NCBI RefSeq assembly: GCF_025465275.1
Contig: NZ_JAODNK010000112.1
Location: forward strand, 1 to 63,777
From: Nocardia sp.
GTDB lineage: Bacteria; Actinomycetota; Actinomycetes; Mycobacteriales; Mycobacteriaceae
Reading direction: 5' to 3'
DNA length: 63,777 nucleotides
Part shown: positions 44,187 to 53,157 of the stretch, one piece after another
Layout of the letters: the number at the start of each line of letters is the position of its first letter
Position numbering within the stretch: the stretch's first letter is position 1
The notes under the pieces: model-generated
Databases searched by the model: none
Seen by the model: the letters and a program-made list of their open reading frames with translations, nothing else
Told to the model about the DNA's origin: nothing
Program-made: the position numbers and the translations under genes

Positions 44187-46502
44187 ATGAGTACCAACCT
44201 GATGACGGATACTTCCGCCCCACCCAGTGCGCCCGGTGACCGGTACAAGTGGACGGCACTGACGAATACGACCGCCGCGGTTTTCATGTCCGCGCTGGAC
44301 GGCTCGATCGTGCTGATCGCCCTGCCGGCGATCTTCCGGGGCATTCACCTGGACCCGCTGGCTCCGGGCAATATCGCCTACCTGCTGTGGATGATCATGG
44401 GATACCGGCTGGTCCAAGCCGTTCTGGTGGTCACGGTGGGCCGGCTGGGCGATATGTACGGCCGGGTCCGGATCTACAACGCCGGGTTCGTGGTCTTCAC
44501 CTTCGCCTCGATCCTGCTGTCCTTCGATCCGCTCGACGGCGGCCACGCGGCGATGTGGTTGATCGCGTGGCGTGTGCTGCAGGCCATCGGCGGGTCGATG
44601 CTGACCGCGAACTCGGCCGCGATCCTCACCGACGCCTTCCCCGAGGAGCAGCGCGGCTTCGCCCTCGGCATCAACCAGGTCGCCGCCCTGGCCGGGATGT
44701 TCATCGGCCTGGTCGCCGGTGGTCTGCTGGCGGCGTGGGACTGGCGGGCGGTGTTCTGGGTGAATGTGCCTGTCGGAGTGTTCTTTACGATCTGGGCCTA
44801 CCGCACCCTGCGCGAGACGGGTAAGCGAGACGGTGGCCGGATCGACTGGTGGGGCAATATCACTTTCGCGGTGGGCCTGAGCTCGGTCCTGATCGCGGTC
44901 ACCTTCGGCCTGCAGCCCTACGGCGGACACACCATGGGCTGGACCAACCCGCTGGTCGACGGGCTGATCATCGGCGGACTTGCGCTGCTGGCAGCATTCG
45001 TCGTCATCGAGAACCGCGTCAGTGCGCCGATGATCCAGATGAGTCTTTTTCGCCTGCGCGCCTTCACTTTCGGCAATCTGGCGGGCCTGGCCGTCTCGAT
45101 CGGCCGCGGCGGAATGCAGTTCGTGCTGATCATCTGGCTGCAGGGCATCTGGCTTCCGTTGCACGGCTACGACTTCGAGAGCACACCGCTGTGGGCGGGC
45201 ATCTTCATGCTGCCGCTGACCGCCGGATTCCTGGCCGCCGGGCCCGTTTCCGGGTACCTGTCCGACCGCCTCGGCTCCCGGGGCCTGGCCACCGGCGGTG
45301 CGCTGCTGTTCGGCGCCAGCTTCCTGGGCCTGATGCTGCTGCCGATCGACTTCAGCTACTGGATCTTCGCGGTGCTGATAGCGCTCAATGGAATCGCCAG
45401 CGGCATGTTCGCCTCCCCGAACTCGTCCTCGATCATGGGCAGCGTGCCCGCGCAGTCGCGAGGTGTGGCCTCCGGTATGCGGGCCACCTTCCAGAACTCC
45501 GGCACCGCCGTCTCGATCGGCGTGTTCTTCTCCCTCATGATCGCCGGGCTGGCGAGCAGCCTTCCGCACACCCTCACCAGCGGTTTGCAACAGCAGGGCG
45601 TGCCGGCCGACGTCGCCGCCCAGGTCGGCAATCTGCCCCCGGTCTCGTCTCTGTTCGCCGCCCAACTCGGCGTCAACCCGATCCAGAACCTGCTCCAGCC
45701 CAGTGGGGCGCTGTCCCACCTGACGGCAGCGCAGCAGCAGACCCTGACCGGACGCGAGTTCTTCCCGACCCTGATTTCCGGGCCCTTCCACTCGGGTCTG
45801 GTCATCGTGTTCGCCTTCGGCGCCGTACTCGCAGTCCTCGCCGCGATCGCCTCCCTGCTGCGCGGAACCAGCTCTGCCGCAAGAACTCCGGGATCGCCCA
45901 CCCCCGGCAACCAGCCCACCTCAGGAGGAGCAACCATGACATTGACAACGATCGACCCCACCTCCGCGCTCGTCGTGATCGACCTGCAGCAGGGCATCGT
46001 CTCCGCCCACAGCGACCCCGCGGTCACCGATGTCGTCAAGCAGGCGGCGCACCTGACCGCCGAGTTCCGCCGGCACAGCCTGCCCGTGGTGCTGGTCAAT
46101 GTCACCGGCCGCGCGCCGGGACGCACCGAGGCCGGACGGTCTGGAGGCGGCGCCGCACTGCCGCCCGGCTGGGCCGATCTCATCGGCGAACTCGACGTGC
46201 AGCCGACCGACCATCTGATCACCAAGCGGCGGCGCAGTGCGTTCCACGACACCGGCCTCGACACGCTGCTGCGGGATCTGGGCGTCACCCAGATCGTGCT
46301 CGCCGGCATCTCGACCAGTGCGGGCGTCGAGTCGACCGCACGCTCGGGCGCCGACTACGGGTACCACGTCGTCCTGGCCACCGACGCCATGATCGACCCC
46401 GATGCCGACTCGCACCGGCACAGCATCGAACGCGTCTTCCCCAAGCTCGGCGAAACCGCCACCACCGCAGAGGTTATCGACATGGTCGAGGCGACACGAT
46501 GA
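44187..46502 (+). CDS. MFS exporter fused to isochorismatase-like hydrolase
   Basis: 771 aa in one uninterrupted frame. Residues 1 to about 565: DHA2 (EmrB/QacA) exporter with about 14 helices, VFMSALDGSIVLIALPAIFR near helix 1 and GRLGDMYGRVR (motif A). A Pro/Ser/Gly linker ends ...QPTSGGAT. Residues 584-771: isochorismatase-like cysteine hydrolase with SALVVIDLQQGIV (catalytic Asp), TKRRRSAFHDTGLD (Lys) and GISTSAGVESTAR, where the usual catalytic Cys position reads Ser/Ala. An internal ribosome-binding site and ATG (45936) precede the hydrolase. Overlaps the PEBP gene by ATGA. Confidence 0.85.
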   Translation: MSTNLMTDTSAPPSAPGDRYKWTALTNTTAAVFMSALDGSIVLIALPAIFRGIHLDPLAPGNIAYLLWMIMGYRLVQAVLVVTVGRLGDMYGRVRIYNAGFVVFTFASILLSFDPLDGGHAAMWLIAWRVLQAIGGSMLTANSAAILTDAFPEEQRGFALGINQVAALAGMFIGLVAGGLLAAWDWRAVFWVNVPVGVFFTIWAYRTLRETGKRDGGRIDWWGNITFAVGLSSVLIAVTFGLQPYGGHTMGWTNPLVDGLIIGGLALLAAFVVIENRVSAPMIQMSLFRLRAFTFGNLAGLAVSIGRGGMQFVLIIWLQGIWLPLHGYDFESTPLWAGIFMLPLTAGFLAAGPVSGYLSDRLGSRGLATGGALLFGASFLGLMLLPIDFSYWIFAVLIALNGIASGMFASPNSSSIMGSVPAQSRGVASGMRATFQNSGTAVSIGVFFSLMIAGLASSLPHTLTSGLQQQGVPADVAAQVGNLPPVSSLFAAQLGVNPIQNLLQPSGALSHLTAAQQQTLTGREFFPTLISGPFHSGLVIVFAFGAVLAVLAAIASLLRGTSSAARTPGSPTPGNQPTSGGATMTLTTIDPTSALVVIDLQQGIVSAHSDPAVTDVVKQAAHLTAEFRRHSLPVVLVNVTGRAPGRTEAGRSGGGAALPPGWADLIGELDVQPTDHLITKRRRSAFHDTGLDTLLRDLGVTQIVLAGISTSAGVESTARSGADYGYHVVLATDAMIDPDADSHRHSIERVFPKLGETATTAEVIDMVEATR
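45923..45930 (+). promoter_or_regulatory. Internal ribosome-binding site for the hydrolase half
   Basis: AGGAGGAG 5 bp before ATG 45936 inside the fusion ORF. Suggests the 188-aa hydrolase can also be made alone, or that the fusion is recent. Confidence 0.6.
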
Positions 46503-47062
46503 CGCTGCTCGGCCGACTCCTGAACAAGCGCAGAGCGGGCGATACCCACATTGCCTGGAACCTGCCCAACCTCCGCGGCCCTGAGCTGCTGACCCTCACG
46601 AGCGAGCACTTCGGCCACGGTGACGCCATCCCGCTCGAGCAGTGCGCGAAGACCATCGGCGGCGACGACCTGTCTCCCCACTTGGCTTGGACCCCGCCGC
46701 CATCGGGCACCGCGCAACTTCTGCTGGTTGTCGAAGACATCGATGTGCCGATAGCCAAGCCCGCCGTGCACTGCGCCGCCTTGATCGACCCGTCCATCGG
46801 GCACCTGGACCCCGGCGCTCTCAACACACGGCAGCCGGCCGCCGGAGTGCAGCTGCTGCGGTCCACCGTCGGATGCGGGTACCACGGTCCCGCACCCATC
46901 AAAGGCCATGGGCCACACCACTACATCTTCCAGCTGTTCGCCCTCGCCGCCCCCGTGGGCAGCGCTTCCGGCGCGCACCGGGCACGGCCCCGCGCTTTCC
47001 TGCCCGGCATTACCGCACCCGTCCTCGACCGCGGCCGGCTGACCGGCGTCTTCGAACGCTGA
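46499..47062 (+). CDS. PEBP (YbhB/YbcL-like) family protein
   Basis: 187 aa phosphatidylethanolamine-binding protein fold: DLSPHLAWTPPPSGTAQLLLVVEDIDVP and the anion-site segment GCGYHGPAPIKGHGPHHYIFQLFAL. Start ATG overlaps the fusion stop (ATGA). No signal peptide. In the MarR operon; might bind a small ligand of the exporter or hydrolase (inference). Confidence 0.88.
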   Translation: MTLLGRLLNKRRAGDTHIAWNLPNLRGPELLTLTSEHFGHGDAIPLEQCAKTIGGDDLSPHLAWTPPPSGTAQLLLVVEDIDVPIAKPAVHCAALIDPSIGHLDPGALNTRQPAAGVQLLRSTVGCGYHGPAPIKGHGPHHYIFQLFALAAPVGSASGAHRARPRAFLPGITAPVLDRGRLTGVFER

Positions 47063-47320
47063 CGTCGCAGACGAGCCGGTGATCACCAAACATCGTGTGG
47101 GAGCGTTCGGCTCGACATCGCTGGACCAGATTCTGCCGGCATCGCCACCAGCGGAGTTGTGCTCTCGACGCTACGCGGGGCCGCCGACCTCGACTACCGG
47201 GTGATCGTGCTGTCGGACTGTGTGACCGACACCGACTCCGAGGTGAACCGGGTCCTGCTGGACAAGGTGTTCCCGCCGCAGGCCGACGTGATCGACTCCG
47301 CCGATTTCATCCAGCGTCTG
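47063..47320 (+). pseudogene. Broken isochorismatase-like hydrolase (remnant)
   Basis: Begins right after the PEBP stop in one frame (VITKHRVGAFGSTSLDQIL, to about 47133), then continues in a second frame as GIATSGVVLSTLRGAADLDY...SDCVTDTDSEVNRVLL...ADFIQRL. About 11 residues between are missing and the frame shifts. No start codon and the N-terminal half is lost. Related to the hydrolase half of the fusion upstream. Confidence 0.7.
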
Positions 47321-47351
47321 AACCCCTGCCCCCCGCTGCGCGGCATCGGCG

Positions 47352-47942
47352 TCAGTTCCACACGCCACTATCGACAACCCAGATTCCGCCCTTTCCGTGT
47401 GTCGCCGGTTGGGAGAGATGCAAGGTGACCTGGTGGCCGCTGTGGTCGGTGACCACGACGGCCGCCGGGTTACCGGCACTCGCCTGGACGCCGGTCCATC
47501 CGAATGTTCCCAGCATGAACGACTCCGCGACCTGGACCGGATCCGTTCGCCACGGCTGGTGGCCGCTGTTTACGGCATCCTGCAACGCGGTGCTCTGCTG
47601 CGCGCTGAGCCCTTCTCCGCTGAATGTCGTTCCGGTGGTAGGGGTCTGGGCCGTCGATGACGGCGGGATACTCAACGACGGTGGGTTACTCGACCCGGGC
47701 TGTTCAGAAGGCCCCGATGCGGATGTCGGGGGCGGGGACACGGCGGGCTCCGAGGATGCCGGTGGCGCGGCGGGCACCGTCGAGGCAATAGTCGTAGGTG
47801 AGGCTGTGGACGACACCGTCGATGTGCTCGTGCACCCGCAGATCGTGACCGCACAGGTGGCAATACCGAGAATTCCCACCATGATCCGCAGAGTTCTCGG
47901 ACCGGCAACAGGCCCGGCGCTGTCGAAAATGTTCTTGGGCAT
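47352..47942 (-). CDS. Lipoprotein of unknown function
   Basis: 196 aa from ATG 47942 (GGGGGAA upstream). N-terminal residues before the signal are long; lipobox ICGC (Cys at about 37). Ser/Thr/Pro-rich linker (about 40-105), then about 90 residues with FMLGTFGWTGVQASAGNPAAVVV and THGKGGIWVVDSGVWN. Unrecognised family. Confidence 0.72.
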   Translation of the reverse strand: MPKNIFDSAGPVAGPRTLRIMVGILGIATCAVTICGCTSTSTVSSTASPTTIASTVPAAPPASSEPAVSPPPTSASGPSEQPGSSNPPSLSIPPSSTAQTPTTGTTFSGEGLSAQQSTALQDAVNSGHQPWRTDPVQVAESFMLGTFGWTGVQASAGNPAAVVVTDHSGHQVTLHLSQPATHGKGGIWVVDSGVWN

Positions 47943-48196
47943 AGGTTCCCCCCTGTGCTCGAAATGCATGATCTGTATCCCTTGTCGGATCCAGGGCGCG
48001 GATCGTTAGCGCGGCGATGTGCCGTAGCGCCTCGGTATGTGTCGGCACTGAACCGATGCGGACAGCGGAGTCTGCGGCGTGTGGACGCCATCTGTCGCGC
48101 CGGTAGTGGTCTTTCGCGTTATGCCGCCCTCAGGTCCTGGTGATCTTGTCAGCGCCTTTCTATCTGAGCGATTGCCCGTGATGACAGGATGGGGGT

Positions 48197-49105
48197 GTGC
48201 GAGTGCTGGTGACTGGGGCGAGTGGCTATCTGGGGCGGGCTGTTGTGGTGGCGCTGGGTGCGGCTGGGCATGAGCCGGTCGCGATGGTGAGCACCCGCGG
48301 CGGGGAGGTTCCCGCAGTGAGTGAGGTGCGAGTGGCTGATCTCCTCGATCCTGAGGGGTTGCGGCGTGCAGTGGCCGGGGTCGAGGTGGTGTGCCATCTG
48401 GCCGGACTCGGCCGCGCTCGCGAATCGGTGCGGTATCCGTTGCCGTTCTTCCGTGTGAATACCGCGGGGACCGTTGCGCTGCTCGGGGCAATGGCCGACG
48501 AGGGGGTGTCCAAGATCGTGTTCTCTTCGACCGGAGCCATTTACGGATCGCCGGAGCGGCAGCCGATGGGCGAGGACCTACCGGATGCCCCGCCTCATCC
48601 GTACGCAGCCAGCAAGCTTGCCGCCGAATTCGCAATCGAAGCTCAAGCGCAGGCGGGGAACATGGGCGCAGTTATTGTCCGGCTGCTGAATGTCGCCGGG
48701 GGAGCGGACCCGGACCCGACTCGCCTCATCCCCCGCGTAATCGCCGCAGCGGCAGGCGAAAGCGTGCTCCACATCAATGGCGACGGCACGGCAGTACGCG
48801 ACTACCTTCACGTCGACGACGCGGCCGCAGCCTTTGTGTCCTGCATCGAACGTGTTCCGTCACCCGGCGCACACACCCGCTACAACATCGGAAGCGGCTG
48901 TGGAACAAGCATTCTCGACGTGGTGGACGCGGTAGAACGAGTAACCGGGCGAACAGTCGCCCGGGTCTACGGCCCCGTGACCCCCGAACCCGCCGCTTTG
49001 ATCAGCAATCCGGCGAAGGCCCAGTCCGAACTCGGTTGGTCGCCGAAGCATTCCGGCATCGATGAGATCGTTGCCGACACCCGGCAGGCAGTCGCGCGCA
49101 GCTGA
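48197..49105 (+). CDS. NAD-dependent epimerase/dehydratase
   Basis: 302 aa extended SDR (UDP-glucose 4-epimerase/GalE-like). Cofactor motif VTGASGYLG, Ser in FSSTGAIYG, catalytic YAASK (HPYAASKLAAE), DYLHVDDAAAAF. GTG start after GGATGGGGGT. Sugar-nucleotide or small sugar substrate unknown. Confidence 0.87.
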   Translation: MRVLVTGASGYLGRAVVVALGAAGHEPVAMVSTRGGEVPAVSEVRVADLLDPEGLRRAVAGVEVVCHLAGLGRARESVRYPLPFFRVNTAGTVALLGAMADEGVSKIVFSSTGAIYGSPERQPMGEDLPDAPPHPYAASKLAAEFAIEAQAQAGNMGAVIVRLLNVAGGADPDPTRLIPRVIAAAAGESVLHINGDGTAVRDYLHVDDAAAAFVSCIERVPSPGAHTRYNIGSGCGTSILDVVDAVERVTGRTVARVYGPVTPEPAALISNPAKAQSELGWSPKHSGIDEIVADTRQAVARS

Positions 49106-49699
49106 TCAATGCCGAATTTCTAAGCCGTCCAGGACAATTCGCAGGTTGCGGTTCCATTGGTCGGGGGCTGCCTGCAGGCCGATGGTGTGGGGGTCGGTGG
49201 CCACGCCTGCGAGGGCGAACGCGACGTCCTGCCAGGTGATGTCGGTGCGCAGGGAGCCCGCGGATTGGGCTCGTTCGACCAAGGTGCGGAGGCATTCTCG
49301 GAGGTCGGTGATGGTGGTTTCGAGGTCGCAGGCGCCGGTGCCGCCCAGCGCTTCGTTGACGCCGCAGCTTTCGGCGCGCAGGCGGACGTAGGTGGCGGCG
49401 AAGTCGCGGAAACCGTTCCAGGGGTTGGGATCTGCGAGGGCGCGGTCGGCGGCGGCCACGGCTTCTTCGAGGACTTCTTCGAGCACTGCTTGCAGTAGCG
49501 CTTCGAGGGAGGGGACGCGGCGGTAGAAGGTGCCTTTGCCGACGCCCGCGCGTTGCGCGATCTCCTGGGCGGTCACCGCGACGCCGGTGTCCGCGATGGC
49601 CGAGCGGGCCGCGACGACCAGCCGCTCCAAATTGCGGCGGGCATCCGCGCGTGGAGCCGGGCCGGATTCGCGGGTCAGGAGGCGATCGACGGCGGTCAT
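49106..49699 (-). CDS. TetR-family regulator
   Basis: 197 aa. HTH with VTAQEIAQRAGVGKGTFYRRVPSLEALL; C-terminal helical domain. Divergent from the oxidoreductase with two matching palindromes in the 92-bp spacer, so the oxidoreductase is its likely target. Confidence 0.88.
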   Translation of the reverse strand: MTAVDRLLTRESGPAPRADARRNLERLVVAARSAIADTGVAVTAQEIAQRAGVGKGTFYRRVPSLEALLQAVLEEVLEEAVAAADRALADPNPWNGFRDFAATYVRLRAESCGVNEALGGTGACDLETTITDLRECLRTLVERAQSAGSLRTDITWQDVAFALAGVATDPHTIGLQAAPDQWNRNLRIVLDGLEIRH

Positions 49700-49720
49700 G
49701 GGTGCGATCCTAACAAAAGT

Positions 49721-49735
49721 GGACTCAGTGGGTCC
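49721..49735. promoter_or_regulatory. TetR operator copy 1
   Basis: GGACTCAGTGGGTCC, imperfect palindrome (GGACt/gGTCC) 22 bp before the TetR gene. Confidence 0.55.
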
Positions 49736-49755
49736 GGTTAGCTACCGTAGTAAAC

Positions 49756-49770
49756 GGACCAAGTGAGTCC
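49756..49770. promoter_or_regulatory. TetR operator copy 2
   Basis: GGACCAAGTGAGTCC, same half-sites in related order, centre 35 bp from copy 1 and 22 bp before the oxidoreductase start. Confidence 0.55.
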
Positions 49771-49791
49771 GTTTATGGATGGGAGCGGCAG

Positions 49792-50898
49792 ATGTCGGAC
49801 AGGATCCGAGTCGGAATCATTGGCGCCAGCCCGGATCGGGGCTGGGCGGCGCGGGCGCATATTCCAGCCCTGCGGGCATTGCCCGACTTCGAACTCACGG
49901 CCGTCGGGACCAGTCGGCAGGAGAGCGCGGACGCGGCGGCGCGACTGTTCGGGGCCGCGCATGCCTTCACCGATGCGCGTCGGCTCGCCGAGCACCCGGA
50001 CGTCGACCTGGTGGCGATCACGGTGAAGGTGCCCGCACACGCCGAACTGATCGGGGCGGCGCTGGCAGCGGGCAAGCATGTCTACTCGGAGTGGCCGCTG
50101 ACCAGGACCACCGAGGAAGCTGAAGCCGTCATCACGCTCGGTGGCGAGGGGCATCAAACGGTAGGCCTGCAGGCCAGGTTCTCGCCAGCCATCGACAAGG
50201 CCAGGCGATTGATCGCCGAAGGCTATGTGGGGCAGGTGATTTCAGTGACCGTATACGCCGCCCGAGGAAAGGGCGCGGGCGGGCTGATCCCGGAGTGGGC
50301 CGCCTACACGCTGGATCGCCACAATGGCGCTGGCCTACTGGAGGTCGCGGGCGGGCACACTCTGGACCCGCTCGAATACCTACTCGGCGATATCACCGAA
50401 CTGTCGGCGGACCTGGCTATTCGTAACTCACACAACACGATTGCCGAAACAGGCGCGCGAATCACGGTCACCAGTCCCGACCACCTGCTGCTGAACGCCA
50501 CGCTTGCGAGCGGCGCAGTCGTCTCGGCCCATATTCACGACGCCAAGCTCACCGATGGCCGTACGCGTATCGAAATCGCAGGCATCGAAGGCGATCTGGC
50601 GATTATCTCCGCAGGCCCGCACGGCCCCGGCGGTATTCAGATGAGCGAACTGCGCCTGCTGGGCGCACAAGGCCCGGCAGGAGCCTGGCAGGACCTGACC
50701 GAATCCGACGAGCAGCCCTTCTCCGAGTTGCCCGTCGAATCCAAAAATGTGGCAAGGCTGTATCAGTGGCTGGCCGAGGACATCCGAACCGGCACGCATA
50801 CCGCGCCGACCTTCGAGACCGGCGTGCACCTGCACCGCCTGCTCGACACCATCCGCCGATCAGCCGAGACCGGCGCCCGGGTGCGAATTACTCGCTGA
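49792..50898 (+). CDS. Gfo/Idh/MocA-family oxidoreductase
   Basis: 368 aa NAD(P)-dependent oxidoreductase. Rossmann start RVGIIGASPDRGW, KVPAHAELIGAALAAGKHVYSEWPL (EKP-type motif reads EWP), and C-terminal alpha/beta domain from about 125. Acts on sugars or cyclitols in the family; substrate unknown. The divergent TetR gene probably controls it. Confidence 0.87.
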   Translation: MSDRIRVGIIGASPDRGWAARAHIPALRALPDFELTAVGTSRQESADAAARLFGAAHAFTDARRLAEHPDVDLVAITVKVPAHAELIGAALAAGKHVYSEWPLTRTTEEAEAVITLGGEGHQTVGLQARFSPAIDKARRLIAEGYVGQVISVTVYAARGKGAGGLIPEWAAYTLDRHNGAGLLEVAGGHTLDPLEYLLGDITELSADLAIRNSHNTIAETGARITVTSPDHLLLNATLASGAVVSAHIHDAKLTDGRTRIEIAGIEGDLAIISAGPHGPGGIQMSELRLLGAQGPAGAWQDLTESDEQPFSELPVESKNVARLYQWLAEDIRTGTHTAPTFETGVHLHRLLDTIRRSAETGARVRITR

Positions 50899-50902
50899 CC
50901 GG

Positions 50903-51196
50903 TTACGCCGGACCGGCGCCGGGGAACCCGTCCGTCGGCAGCCACTCCACGATCCGGGTGTCGTCGATGAGCTTCGCCAGCGCGAACGGGTCTTCGGCCA
51001 GCAGCTTCGATACCGCGTCGGCATCGTCGGCCTGGAAGATGAGCAGCGCACCCGACCCGTCCGGGTACGGCCCGCGCGCGAGCAGTATGCCCTGCTCGGC
51101 CAGGCCGCCCAGATAGGCGCGATGCACGGGACGGACCTCGTCGCGACCGGGAACGGTGGCGTCGGAGTAGGTGTAGTGGACGGCGAAGATCGGCAC
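50903..51196 (-). CDS. YCII-domain protein
   Basis: 97 aa. IFAVHYTYSDA, RPVHRAYLGGLAEQGILLARGP and DADAVSKLLAEDPFALAKL, the YCII/ferredoxin-like fold with the conserved His. GTG start 51196. Often a small dehalogenase-like or binding domain; role unknown. Confidence 0.85.
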   Translation of the reverse strand: MPIFAVHYTYSDATVPGRDEVRPVHRAYLGGLAEQGILLARGPYPDGSGALLIFQADDADAVSKLLAEDPFALAKLIDDTRIVEWLPTDGFPGAGPA

Positions 51197-51222
51197 GGTT
51201 CCGCTTTCTGAGGTCGAATGAA

Positions 51223-51765
51223 TCAGAGTGTCAACAGCATTCGGGTATTGCCGAGCGTATTCGGCTTCACATAGCTGAGGTCGAGGAACTCGGCCACACC
51301 GGTGTCGTAGGACCGGCACATCTCGGCGTACACCTCGGCGGTGACCGGCGTGCCCTCGATCTCGACGAACCCGTGCCGGGAGAAGAAGTCCACCTCGAAG
51401 GTCAGCACGAAGACCCGTCCCAGCGCCAGCTCGTGCGCGACGGTGATCAATTGCTGCACCAGCAGGTGCCCCGCGCCGGTGCCCTTGATATCCGGATGCA
51501 CCGCAACAGTGCGCACCTCACCGAGGTCCGCCCACAGCACATGCAGCGCCCCGCAGCCGATGAGTTCCCCGTCGCGTTCGGCGACCCAGAATTCCTGGAT
51601 CGCCTCGTACAGCGTGACCAGGTTCTTTTCCAGCAGGATCTTGCCGGCGTAGTAGTCGATGAGTCGTTTTATCCCGGGTACATCAGAGGTTCGGGCGCGG
51701 CGGATGGTCGGTTGTGTTCCCGACTCGCCGCCGACCGAACCGCTGTGAGGTACCCGTGTTGTCAT
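51223..51765 (-). CDS. argA: N-acetylglutamate synthase, Rv2747 type (GNAT)
   Basis: 180 aa single GNAT domain for the first step of arginine synthesis. Very close to mycobacterial Rv2747: RRARTSDVPGIKRLI, GKILLEKNLVTLYEAIQEF, CGALHVLWADLGEVRTVAV, and C-terminal FLDLSYVKPNTLGNTRML. Start ATG 51765. Located next to ftsK/pgsA in mycobacteria too, but here separated by the accessory block. Confidence 0.93.
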   Translation of the reverse strand: MTTRVPHSGSVGGESGTQPTIRRARTSDVPGIKRLIDYYAGKILLEKNLVTLYEAIQEFWVAERDGELIGCGALHVLWADLGEVRTVAVHPDIKGTGAGHLLVQQLITVAHELALGRVFVLTFEVDFFSRHGFVEIEGTPVTAEVYAEMCRSYDTGVAEFLDLSYVKPNTLGNTRMLLTL

Positions 51766-51884
51766 GGGGTGCACAGTAGTCGGCCCCCGTGCGGATAGTC
51801 TTTACGTGTGTCGTACATCCAGCCTCCCCGCATACCGGAATGGTCCGGAAACCCTGTCGGGTTTCGCGGCCGGTGGGGGCGCTG

Positions 51885-52550
51885 GTGACGGTGCAGCGCG
51901 ATGAGTTGGAAGGTCGCTGGGCCGATGCCGGTCCAGCGCGATCGGGGTTCGTGCCCACCCCCGGCGTAGTGGAACCGGCGGCAGTGCCGCTGATGAATAT
52001 TGCCAATATATTGACGATCCTGCGGATTCTGATTGTTCCGCTGTTCCTGGCCGCCCTGTTCGCCGCCGATGGCCACAATGCCCATTGGCGCTGGGGCGCC
52101 GCGGCGCTGTTCGGCGTCGCCGCCATCACCGATCGCATCGACGGTCAGCTGGCCCGCAAGTACGGCCTGGTCACCGACTTCGGCAAGCTCGCGGATCCGA
52201 TCGCGGACAAGGCGCTCATCGGCGCCGCCCTGATCGGCCTGTCCATGCTGGGCGATCTGCCGTGGTGGATGACCATTGTGATCGTGGCTCGCGAACTCGG
52301 CGTGACCCTGCTGCGGCTGGCCGTTGTCCGCCGCGGCGTGATCCCGGCCGGACGTGGCGGCAAGCTCAAGACCCTGGTGCAGTCGGTCGCGATTGCTGTG
52401 ATTTTGCTGCCCCTTTCCGGCGGATTCGCCAGTGCCGGAATGGCATTGATGTATGTAGCCGTGGTGCTCACGGTCGTCACCGGCCTCGACTATGTGGTGC
52501 AGGCGGCCCGGTTGTGGTTCGGCTCGCCCGGCGGCAGTCGTGCCGCCTGA
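51885..52550 (+). CDS. pgsA: CDP-alcohol phosphatidyltransferase (PgsA3-type)
   Basis: 221 aa membrane phospholipid synthase (CDP-diacylglycerol to phosphatidylglycerol-phosphate or related). CDP-alcohol motif D-G-x2-A-R-x8-G-x3-D-x3-D is met by DGQLARKYG...DFGKLADPIADK. About six helices. Segment NIANILTILRI and GLSMLGDLPWW resemble mycobacterial PgsA3. GTG 51885 with upstream GGGGG; an ATG at the family core (MNIANI) is a shorter option. Overlaps cinA. Confidence 0.9.
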   Translation: MTVQRDELEGRWADAGPARSGFVPTPGVVEPAAVPLMNIANILTILRILIVPLFLAALFAADGHNAHWRWGAAALFGVAAITDRIDGQLARKYGLVTDFGKLADPIADKALIGAALIGLSMLGDLPWWMTIVIVARELGVTLLRLAVVRRGVIPAGRGGKLKTLVQSVAIAVILLPLSGGFASAGMALMYVAVVLTVVTGLDYVVQAARLWFGSPGGSRAA

Positions 52551-53076
52551 GCTAGCGCATCCTGCGCTTGATTCAGACCCCGGATCGGGAGATCCACTCA
52601 CTTCGCTCGTGCCCGCCGCCGATCTGGTCGATGCCCTGAAGTCCGCCGGGCAGACCGTCGCGACCGCGGAATCGCTGACCGCCGGCCTGCTGGCCGCCAC
52701 CATTGCGGGAATTCCGGGCGCGAGCACAGTGTTGCGGGGTGGACTGATCGTCTACGCCACCGAGCTCAAACGCGATCTGGCCGGTGTGAGCGCGGACACT
52801 CTCGCTACCGACGGCCCGGTCGCCGCGAGCACCGCGCAGCAGCTTGCTGTGGGTGCGCGGTTGCGCTGCGGAGCGGACTGGGGAATCGGTCTCACCGGTG
52901 TCGCCGGGCCGGATCCGCAGGACGGACGCGAGGTCGGCACCGTGTTCCTCGGCATCGCCGGTGCGGAGGGCACGGAGGTCATCCGGTTGAAACTGTCGGG
53001 CGACCGGTGGACTATCAGGGTGGGCGCGGTCCGCGCCGCGGTCGCAGAGCTCGTCCGGAGGGTTCGAAACGGGTGA
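52540..53076 (+). CDS. cinA: CinA C-terminal domain protein (nicotinamide-nucleotide amidase)
   Basis: 178 aa from GTG 52540 (coupled to pgsA), or 155 aa from GTG 52609. Single CinA/PncC domain: TVATAESLTAGLLAATIAGIPGAS, GGLIVYATELKRDLAGV and GLTGVAGPDPQDGREVGTV. Lacks the N-terminal CinA (MoCF-like) domain. Deamidates NMN in the family. Same pgsA-cinA-clgR order in corynebacteria. Confidence 0.9.
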   Translation: MPPELAHPALDSDPGSGDPLTSLVPAADLVDALKSAGQTVATAESLTAGLLAATIAGIPGASTVLRGGLIVYATELKRDLAGVSADTLATDGPVAASTAQQLAVGARLRCGADWGIGLTGVAGPDPQDGREVGTVFLGIAGAEGTEVIRLKLSGDRWTIRVGAVRAAVAELVRRVRNG

Positions 53077-53157
53077 AGCGGCCGGGAACGCGCGGCCGAC
53101 GCCGGACGTTGTCCAGTGAAACGCTGGGTCCGGCGAGACGAGTGTGAGGAGAACGGG

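Noticed and set aside
44103..45791. 562-codon minus-strand frame
   Set aside because: Antisense of the exporter; repetitive His/Gln/Arg/Gly composition typical of shadow frames.
44849..46498. Upstream extension of the PEBP open frame
   Set aside because: The frame runs back through the exporter in another phase; the PEBP domain and the ATGA overlap place the start at 46499.
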